Positions 1 through 9,500 of a stretch of 64,000 bases of DNA are shown here, piece after piece (the first letter of the stretch is position 1; every line of letters begins with the position of its first letter). Position numbers and translations under genes: made by a program. The stretch is from the NCBI GenBank assembly GCA_016282685.1, contig JAEELM010000025.1:1-64000 (forward strand). Direction: 5' to 3'. The stretch comes from Elusimicrobiaceae bacterium. Its GTDB lineage: Bacteria > Elusimicrobiota > Elusimicrobia > Elusimicrobiales > Elusimicrobiaceae. The notes beneath the pieces are model-generated. The model saw only the letters and a program-made list of their open reading frames with translations, was not told the origin of the DNA and searched no databases.

Positions 1-2871
1 CTTCCCTACTAACTCTTCATACTTAGACTTCGGCACACTCTTCGATGTTACTTTCCCAAAATCATCTGCATAATACATTACTACCTGTTGCGGATTAGAA
101 GGATGTTGTTCAATATATACTAATCCATCTTCTCTGTCCGGGAATTGTCCCTTTTTCAGTTGGGTTTGGGTCTTGGGCATTAAAGACCGGTCTTGGTACC
201 GAGCGACCCCCTTACTTGCTTGGACCTGGGTATCCAACGGACCCATCATTTTCCCAGGAACTTCCCCGGCAGCTGCGGAAGATTGGGGCGGTATCGATTG
301 TGCAAGATCTTCTGGTTGGAATCTTGTCCCTTCCACAGTTCCGGTCGGGGTTGACGGCTTTACTGATTTGCCAGCAGTTCCGCCAGATTTTCCGCCAATA
401 CTAACTTCTGGAATCTCTGTCTTTGTAGCTGCCTTGCTAATTGCCTCCACACTGCCATTTACACCTCTTTGAGCATCTACAGCACTACCTGTAACTCTAC
501 CGCTATTTTGGGCAACAGTTCTCTCTGCCGTGGCAGCCTTTTTCTGGACACTGGTCGTCTGTTTTACGCGTTGGCCAACTGTTTTCATTTTAGAAAGAAA
601 CTCTACTGCAGCGGCTCCACTGCGTTGAGGTACCCGGGCAATAGCCTTAGCAGCGTTCCACACCCCACGCGCCATAGAAGGCACGGAGGCTATCAACGTC
701 GGGAAAGAAAATACCATTACAGCGGTATCCGCTATTTCCCCGGCTAACTGTGTTTTCTCAAGTGTCTTATAATGAGCAAATTTTGTTTTATAAAATTCAC
801 TACCCTTTTCTGGGCTTATCCACTTTTTTTCATTTGAGAAATATCTATTATGAAAGCGGGCGGCCGTATCCCAAATGTGCAACTGTGTACCCGCATTTAC
901 ATCCCAAAATTCGTTTATTTCACCGCCATGCTGTACGGTTTTAAGGAATTTTTTTGCTTCTTCTTCAGAGGAAAATTCTTTGGATTGGGTTCTTCTATTG
1001 TACAAGACTGTCCAAGTTTTATTTCCCTCGGTTATAATAGGATACTTCTCTTTAAGTAATCTATCTTCGCTTATTTTCTCATAGTTTTCGCTCATTAAAA
1101 ATTTCAACAGCGTTTTCATTCCTTCCCTGTCCGGAACGATTAAGTCCGGTCGTTCTGTATGCAAAGCGCCGTTCAAAATTCCCATTACAACCGTCCAGTG
1201 TCCACGATAAGGGACCTTTACAGTATCGTCAAAAACATCTATACCACCAGCAGGCCTTTGAACCTTCTTAGTCGGGTTCTTGGCATATTGAATTGCAGAT
1301 CTTATAATTTCTTTTGCCCCCGCCTGGGCAGTACCATTTGCATCATAAATAGCCGACATGGCCAACATCCAGCCCAGCTCCTCAAAAATATTTTCTTGCG
1401 GATATTGGTCAGGTGTACGGACAGTCCAATTGGTAAACCCAAAATGTTCACATAATGCTCCATCCATTTGATTAAATTGTTTATCGTGATTGTGGTATTG
1501 AAAAGCGCGTCCTCCTGCTTCCATCCATTGCGCATAACCAATTTCCGAATATGTCGATACAGACAGTAATGCAAAAGCATCCGTTACACTTCCCGTCGCA
1601 CTCGTCTTCGTTAAAAAGTTACCAATGCTATTCCATGATTCCCGCGTATTAAGAGCAGCTAACGCAGAAAAGGCACTTTTCATAACTACGGGTCCATTAG
1701 CGGAATCCCAATATTTATTTAACACGTCTACAATTTTCTTGCGTGCTTTTGCTTTATCTTGGGCCACCATCACCAATCCCATCATAGCGGCCATTTCATT
1801 ACCACAATTGGCGGATTTCTTCTCATCATACGTCATCCCTAAAATTTTGCCGCTGTCGCAGGTAACATCATCTAAAGCGTCGTAAAAAATTTTTTCAGCA
1901 AACTCAATGTCTTCTTTAAAAAATATACCCCATCGACCAATTAAACGGACATAAGATGGGATACGTTCCTTTATCATTTTCCCTTGGTAGTACATCCAAT
2001 CGGAAGTTGCTCGGGTAGCGCCATACCCGTAAATAGCAGCTGGGTAGCAGTGTTTTTCCCCTTTTTGATCATGATCTGTGGAACTGCAAAGTTCCATTTC
2101 GTCCCCTGCTTCCTCTGCTTCATCAGCCTCTTGTAAAAACAGTTGCAAATCATTAAACCCGTAGAAAGCTGACTCAATAATTGTGGCAGCGCTCTTAACA
2201 TAGTCTTCTATTGTTCCCTGGATACCGCGCGCACCACTGGCTTTTGAACCTATCCCAGAAGCTAAATAATCCGTTGAAGGGGCACTATATTGTTTACTCA
2301 CGCCAAAATCGGGGTTATTGTCCTGTTCTTTAGGTGCAAGTGGAGCTATATTGTCCACTTCTTTTCCTTGTTGGTTAACAAATGCAATATAGCGAGGTAA
2401 TCTCATCTTTCTAGTAAAAAGGCGTGTTGTATCTTCTGCCTGTTTCTGGTCTGCATCACTCCAGTCCTTCATGTTCTTCTGCACATAACTGATATAATTG
2501 GACCCTATGGCATCTATCAATCTTTCTTTTTGATGTTCGTCATATTTGGCGCTTGCGTATTTATTGGCAAACTGACGCACGCAGTTACCACACTTCCAAT
2601 CTTCATGAACTGAGCTATTCCACATATCCTGTAAATGGCACGTTGAACATGATACAGGTTTCTTATACTTTTTTTTCGGCTGCGTTTGATCATTCTTAGT
2701 AGAGGATTTACTCGTGCCCTTGGCAGATGATTTTTTCTCATTTTTAGATGCAGAGGTACTGCGGCCACTTTTTTTACTTCGTTGATTGGCCGCATACGCC
2801 GGGGAACTGCTTGACGCTAAGAATACGAAACACAATAAAAGGGTAAAACCCTTTTTCAAAGCAGCGTACAT
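1..2871 (-). CDS. Large putative secreted protein, partial (C-terminus beyond left edge)
   Basis: Read codon by codon on the minus strand: ATG at 2871..2869 and no in-frame stop down to base 1 (957 codons). Signal peptide MYAALKKGFTLLLCFVFLASSSSPAYA; AGAGAGG upstream of ATG; CSTC and CGNC motifs near the N-terminus. Missing from the ORF track because it has no stop inside the window. Confidence 0.93.
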   Translation of the reverse strand, partial: MYAALKKGFTLLLCFVFLASSSSPAYAANQRSKKSGRSTSASKNEKKSSAKGTSKSSTKNDQTQPKKKYKKPVSCSTCHLQDMWNSSVHEDWKCGNCVRQFANKYASAKYDEHQKERLIDAIGSNYISYVQKNMKDWSDADQKQAEDTTRLFTRKMRLPRYIAFVNQQGKEVDNIAPLAPKEQDNNPDFGVSKQYSAPSTDYLASGIGSKASGARGIQGTIEDYVKSAATIIESAFYGFNDLQLFLQEADEAEEAGDEMELCSSTDHDQKGEKHCYPAAIYGYGATRATSDWMYYQGKMIKERIPSYVRLIGRWGIFFKEDIEFAEKIFYDALDDVTCDSGKILGMTYDEKKSANCGNEMAAMMGLVMVAQDKAKARKKIVDVLNKYWDSANGPVVMKSAFSALAALNTRESWNSIGNFLTKTSATGSVTDAFALLSVSTYSEIGYAQWMEAGGRAFQYHNHDKQFNQMDGALCEHFGFTNWTVRTPDQYPQENIFEELGWMLAMSAIYDANGTAQAGAKEIIRSAIQYAKNPTKKVQRPAGGIDVFDDTVKVPYRGHWTVVMGILNGALHTERPDLIVPDREGMKTLLKFLMSENYEKISEDRLLKEKYPIITEGNKTWTVLYNRRTQSKEFSSEEEAKKFLKTVQHGGEINEFWDVNAGTQLHIWDTAARFHNRYFSNEKKWISPEKGSEFYKTKFAHYKTLEKTQLAGEIADTAVMVFSFPTLIASVPSMARGVWNAAKAIARVPQRSGAAAVEFLSKMKTVGQRVKQTTSVQKKAATAERTVAQNSGRVTGSAVDAQRGVNGSVEAISKAATKTEIPEVSIGGKSGGTAGKSVKPSTPTGTVEGTRFQPEDLAQSIPPQSSAAAGEVPGKMMGPLDTQVQASKGVARYQDRSLMPKTQTQLKKGQFPDREDGLVYIEQHPSNPQQVVMYYADDFGKVTSKSVPKSKYEELVGK

Positions 2872-2932
2872 AATCGTACCTCTCTGTAAAAGATATCTAT
2901 ATTCTAATGGAAAAACTGTAAATTTTCAAGGG

Positions 2933-3556
2933 TTATTTTCCGTCAGCCACAGAAAACTGAAAACCGGGAATTAGTTCAGACGTTGTAAGCGTAATAAAAG
3001 GAGCACCCAATGCGGTGTAAATTTCTTGTGCGCGGCCAAAAAAATGCACATTTCCGCCTACACAACGGATATCAAAACTATTGAGTGTAAGGCCTGTGCC
3101 AAGCATTTTTACGACCGCTTCTTTCTTTGTCCAAAGTGCCGTTAAAAACTTATCCCCATCAGCAGTTAGTTCGGAAGGATGAAAAAAGTCTTGCTTCCAG
3201 GCTTCTATACGGGGAGCCACTTTTTCCAAATCAATTCCAATATATTTAGAGGTGGGTGATACTGCCGCCACTGCATATCCATGACTGTGGGTAATGCTAA
3301 AAGGGAGGGCACTCTTTTTCCCCGATAACAATAGTAGCGGCTTTCCGTTATCGGGTTGAGGTAAAACTTCTATTTGGCAAGCAGGCAAATCTGTTTGTGT
3401 GCTTATTAACTTTTTTAATGCAATTCTGCCCCCGAGCCATTCATTCTTTCGTTTGGGAAGTTTCAGCGTTGCATAAAACGCTTGTTCCCGCTGGCTTAGA
3501 ATGTCCTGCGCCGGGGGCAGTGTGTTTAAATCAATAATTTCTAACAAATAATCCAT
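2933..3556 (-). CDS. 4'-phosphopantetheinyl transferase (Sfp-type)
   Basis: ORF 207 aa with GIDLEKV and WTKKEAVVK motifs; starts 3 nt after the stop of the upstream synthase gene. Confidence 0.9.
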   Translation of the reverse strand: MDYLLEIIDLNTLPPAQDILSQREQAFYATLKLPKRKNEWLGGRIALKKLISTQTDLPACQIEVLPQPDNGKPLLLLSGKKSALPFSITHSHGYAVAAVSPTSKYIGIDLEKVAPRIEAWKQDFFHPSELTADGDKFLTALWTKKEAVVKMLGTGLTLNSFDIRCVGGNVHFFGRAQEIYTALGAPFITLTTSELIPGFQFSVADGK

Positions 3557-3559
3557 GCA

Positions 3560-6500
3560 CTATTGGCCGATAGCCTGGTAACCATGGATTTCCACCCACA
3601 CGTTCCCCTGTTCATCAAACACATAGGCATCATGTAAGGTTTTTCCATCAGCCGTTTCCCCTTTGTTCACACCATAGAGGAACAACTGGGCAGGCGGCTC
3701 TTGGTTTTTAAGCACTGCCACTTCGGAAATTCCGTCAGGCAATGTCATCTTCCGGGCAATGGTCATGTCTTGGAATCCGCAACACTGGAAAGCCGCTTCA
3801 ATAAGCATTGGATTGGCTAACAACGGACGCGGTCCGTTGGGCCATTGTGGGCGAGGCGTTGTGTGATACTGAGCGAGCGATACTTGGTTATCTACGTGCA
3901 AAATACCAGCCAACACCTGGAAAGAAGGACCATGAAAATATTTCTGATAAATTTCTTCTTTCGTTACAGTCATTACCCCATTGATACCAGCCATAGCATC
4001 TGCCTTCACACTATCCCAAGTAGAAGTAAAGCCTTCCAATGTTTGGGCAGTAAAGTGGCGGCGGGTATTACCCATCTTTATTCCTTTGCTGTTAATAAAG
4101 TCCGATTCAATTTCCATTTGCGTGGAATTACCGTCCACTTTCCCGATTACGCGTACCGCTTGTGGCCGGTTGCGTAAAAGTTTAATGGGTAAATAGAAAT
4201 GTACATTCTTAAGCCCTTGCGGTACATGGCCTGTAAGTGCGGTGGCCGTTTCCATGAAGGTCTCAATCCCCATAACCCCCGGCACGTACGGCGTGCCTTC
4301 AATAGCATGGTCTGCCAGGTACGGATCCGACTCTAAATTAAACTCTTTTCCCGAGTGAATCTCTGTCCCTTTCTGCAAAGAAGTAACCTCCCCTAAAAAA
4401 TGGGTGGCTTTCGCACTGTCTATTGCTTGTTTGGGGGTGGGTGCAACCGGTGCAGGAGCAGGGGCCACCGGCGTTTGAGGAACTGATGTGCCTCCTTGAG
4501 GGGTATTATCATCATCAGACGAAACCGGTTCTATGCCAGCTTCCTCCCAATCAATTTTGAGTTGATGATCCCAATCTAATTTGCCCAAAGAGCCGGTAAG
4601 TATAATCTCCGGCACGTTTCCATAGACAATTTCATCTAAGAAAATCTGCATGCCGTCTTCCGGATCTACGAAATCTACTCCATTGGAACGTAAGAATGTT
4701 TCCACCCCGGCCCGTACTCCCATTCCCACGTTCTTATACGCACTCATGGCAATACTAATGGCACGATAACCTTGATTGGTTAAGGAGAAGGCCGATTTGG
4801 CTAAATAATCGTTAGCGCTGGCATAGTCGCTTTGGCCTAAGTTCCCGTATTTACCTGCAATAGAAGAAGCAAAGGCGAAGAAACCATTGTCACGCACAAT
4901 ATTGTTGGCCAAGAAAGTACCAAAACTGGTCGCTTTTACATCAAAGATGCGGTAGTATTCCGCCGGATCTTTATCATAGATCAGTTTGGAGCGTTCCAGA
5001 CCGGCAAAGTGAATCAAGCCGTCCACCCGACCGTTTTTGGCTTTGATTTTCGTGCAAACTTCTTTTACCATTGCCGCATTGGTCACGTCACAATGGTAGT
5101 ATTCCACTTCGCTTCCCAGGTCACGCAATTTTTGTAAATTGTTATAGAGCGTGATGGAATCTTTCACACGACCGAAAGCCCGTTCCAAAAGAACCGGTGT
5201 GGCTTTTTGAGTGGTATCAGCCTTAAGGTCTTCCCAAATTTGTTTCTTTAGGGCGGCCAATTCAGTCTCGTTCATTCGGGCCCATAACGGTGTTTTTTCT
5301 TGGATTTCAATAATGTCCAAAATAATTATTTTGCTATGGTATTGAGCCGCAATCTTTTGAGAGAGCATTGCGCCAATGCCACGACCGGAACCGGTGAAAA
5401 TAACTGTTTTCCCGGCGAGATCGAATTTTTTTACACTTCTATCTAACCGGACAGGTAACGATAAAATGGTGGAACGTATTCCCCCTCGTGTACCTACCAT
5501 AAGGCGCATGTCCCCATGGAGTACTTCATCCATGGTTTTTTGTGCCATTTCATCCGGTGTGGTGGTGGGTTCAAAATCCATCAATTTGGAAATGGCCCCC
5601 GTACGTTCATAAACATCTTTACGGAAGCACGTAGTAGCACCATCCAGGGCTCCCACTATCGGATTAAATTCTTCTTTCGTGGTATAACCAAAAGTTCCAT
5701 CCGTTTTTGTGTTCACGGCAAAGAAAGTGTCCGCATCTGCACGATTTGATAAACCTTTCTCAAATACATGCAACGCAATAAACAATGGCATGACATATTT
5801 GGTTAATTCGTTATGTACACTAAGTTTTTTGTCAAACTTCTTAACATTAGCGCCCAATAAATACACAATACCTTGTATGTTGGGATCTTCCGCTGCATAA
5901 GCTTTTAATGCGCTTTCTGTTTCTTCATAAGATTCCCAATTCATAATCGTTGTATTTTTGCTGCGAGTTTTGAGCGTGGTAAACACATGGTATTTAACCC
6001 CTAACTCTTTAAATTCTTCCTGATAGGCTTTAATCAGTTGAGAATTATCCGCAAACAAAAGAACAGTGCGATCTTTAGATAAGCGTCTGTTTTCACGTTC
6101 TGCCAAAGGTGCTTCTATCACCGTTGTCACATAACGCAATTTCTTTTCATGGCAATGCTCACCTTGATAACCTTCTCTTTCAGGACGTTCTGCCAAAGAC
6201 TCGCGCTTCTCAATCGGAGCAGTAGGATTAGTAACCAGCGCATCAGCTTGCGGACCGGAAACACGTTCTGCCATAGCGTTTTGTGCAACAGGCGCAGTAA
6301 CTGTAGCGGGAGTTACCGGTGCAGGCGTTACTACCGGCGTAGGAGCAGGTTGTGCTACTGGCGTCGGCATTACTGGAGCACTCGGTGCTACTGGAGCCGG
6401 TTGTGCTACCGGAGTAGCGGCCGATTGACCTGCATTAGCAAGTACAAATTTTATACAGTGGCGGATTGTCGGGTAATCTTTTAATTGGATACCTTCTTGT

Positions 6501-9500
6501 TGCGCTATACCATAATGTTCGCGCATAGAAGCAAACAATTCTGCTTGTTTGACTGTATCAATACCCAAATCAGCTTCCATATCCAAATCTAACTCTAACA
6601 TGTCTTCAGGATAACCGGTCTTTTCGGCTACCATTTTGACAATCTCTTTCGTTACGGAAGTTTCATCTAATACTACTGCTTTCGGGGCTACCGGTGCAGG
6701 CGTTACTACCGGCGTAGGAGCAGGTTGTGCTACTGGCGTCGGCATTACTGGAGCACTCGGTGCTGCTGGAGCCGGTTGGGCTACCGGGGTAGCGGCCGGT
6801 TGACCTGCATTAGCAAGTACAAATTTAATGCAGTGACGAATTGTCGGGTAATCTTTTAATTGGATACCTTCCTGTTGCGCTATACCATAATACTCACGCA
6901 TAGAGGCAAACAATTCTGCTTGTTTGACCGTATCAATACCCAAATCAGCTTCCATATCCAAATCTAACTCTAACATGTCTTCAGGATAACCGGTCTTTTC
7001 GGCTACCATTTTGACAATCTCTTTCGTTACGGAAGCTTCATCTAATACTACTGCTTTCGGGGCTACAGGGGCAGGTGTTACTACCGGGGCAGAAACAGGT
7101 TGTGCTGCGGCATGAGCAACGTTTACCTTATCCACAAAAGCTTGAGATCCTTCCATCACTAATGATGGTTTCACTCCATGCCGGTAATTATCTTTAATAC
7201 GAAGGGTATTTTGAACTACTTCTAAGATAGGATCTTGTTGGCCGGAAATATCTTTCAACCATTGTGTATGTTTAGCTACATCCGCAATACGCGGTTCTCC
7301 CTCTTGCCAAGCCTTCTCTAACAAGGTCATACCAATTTGAGAACCAAAACCAGCCGCTAAACGCAAAGCGTATTTAAAATCGTAGTGACCACCTTTACTT
7401 AGCGTAATTCCTTCAAGTTCCGGATCTGCTTCCTTAAAATTAGCAATCGGGGGTACCAACCCTGTATTTAGACAGCGCACAGCAATAGCATCTTCTAAAC
7501 CAGCCCCCATGGAATGGCCTGTAAATCCTTTGGTATTACTGACAATAACCTTACTTACATCTGCCCCAAAGGTAGATTTCAATGCATAGGCCTCTGCACT
7601 GGCTGATCCTCCCCGTGCGGGTGTATAAGTTTCATGTGAGATAAATACCAGTTGTTTGGCGATATCACTGCGATTTAAACCGTAGTCTTTTTCTGCTCGG
7701 GTAACCAAGCGGTTCATAACCTGTGCAACGTGTCCTACATCCAACCGCGTAACATGGAAACCGCTATTAGCAATTTCGGTAGAAAGAAGTTTGGCAAGCG
7801 GTTTCATTCCGCGTTTAGTAACTTCGCTTTCTTCTTCTACAATTAAAGAAACTGCACCCATTCCTACAATCATACCGTTTCTGCGGCGATCAAAAGGCAA
7901 GGCAGCTTTTGTAACATCCGCTTCCGTAGTGGCGGCACCAGAAGCCAAGAAAGCGGTTAAAATCCATTCGGACACATTGTCATTTGTAATATCATCTGCA
8001 CTAATTACAATTACCCGTTTGCAACGGCCCAACCGGATCCAATCGTTCGCAATGGAGATGGCCTGAGCGGTAGAGGCACAAGCGGCACTCATGGCTGTAG
8101 CCGGCCCACGAGCACGAATCCATTGGCAGAAATGAGAATGTGCAATAATAATGGTTTTCAAAATAAATTCAGATGTAAATGCCGCCGGTTCAATCTCTTT
8201 GTCTTTGAATGTATCCTGATACCATTGTTCAATTTCCATTTTCAAAGCAGGGTCTGCAATCTGAGCAATAAGTTTGTCACAGAAAGCGCGTACTTCTTTG
8301 GCGGTTTTATTATTGAGCAGACCTTCTACCCGTTTGGTCAAATCGCCCATCATACTGTTAGCTACTGGGAAAGCAGATGTAAAAATAACCCCTGTTTCAT
8401 CAATCATATCCGCCGGCAGACCCCAACGATCCGGCAAATACCCTCCCGTAGAAGTAGGTTTGTAGTAGAGCACCAAAGGAATACCTGCATCTTTCAAAGC
8501 CAACATACCTGCTGCAATGGCCAACTGAAAACTGCGGTCCATTGATTTTACCCATTTGGCCGGCAATCCAAATTCTTTTTCCAGGTCAAAAGCCCCTCCT
8601 TTTGCCGCTAATTTAATAGCTTGCGTAGCGGAGGTTAAACGTTCAATACGATGGTTTCCATCTTTGGATTTAATTACAAATTCTACGTGTTTATCAATTT
8701 GTTTTTGTTGAGTCTGTGCACTAACAGGCTCAATCATATTGCGGCCAGAAAGAATTTCGTCCAACACTCCGTCACGGAAAATACGATCCCAACTACCGGG
8801 GCCGCCCGCGGCAATACCGCTAATTACTATTGATTTTTTATTCATATCGTCATCCTCTGTCATAACAGCCTGGTTATCAGTACAAGTTGTTTGATTGTTA
8901 GCACCTAACGCTTTAACAGTGGCAGGCGCATTGGTCTTGACCCAATTTACAAAAACAGGGTTAAAAGTAGAAGAATCCCCATACATATCCGTTCCTTTCC
9001 AATCTAAATGGATACCGGAGGAAATCAAATTTGCAAACAAATCATTGAATTCTACAATTCCGCCTTTTTTCGGGTGATTGGAAGCCAGCACTTTTATGTC
9101 TTTTTTATCTGATAAAGTGTTGGAAGCCAATGCTGATAAAACCCGTTTAGGACCACATTCCACAAATAAACGTACCCCTGAAGCATAAGTGGTTTGCAAT
9201 TGTTTAATCCACTCTACGGAATGAGAAATCTGCGTTACCAATAAATCTTTTATTTTTTCCGGATCATTGGGATAAAATTCTGCTGTAACATTGGTTGTAA
9301 TCGGCATTTTGGGGGAATGGAATGTTAATGTATCCAAGAAGGCCCGGTACTGTGGTACTGCCGGTTGAATAATAGCAGAGTGAAAAGCATGTGAAACCGG
9401 AATCTGCACAGCTTGTATTCCCATGTTCGTAAACATTTCAATAGCTTCATCAATGGATTTACTCGCCCCGGCAATAACCGTCTGCGTAGGGCAATTTTTG

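Noticed and set aside
173-2201. Numerous plus-strand ORFs (60-100 aa) at the left edge
   Set aside because: They lie antisense to the continuous 957-codon minus-strand frame and have no RBS or family signature.
2590-2660. Multihaem cytochrome in the left-edge protein
   Set aside because: Only one CxxCH is present, paired with CGNC in a zinc-ribbon-like arrangement; insufficient for a cytochrome call.
6321-7085. CRISPR-like or mobile-element repeat
   Set aside because: The 375-bp repeats are in-frame coding duplications inside one gene, with no spacers, terminal inverted repeats or transposase.
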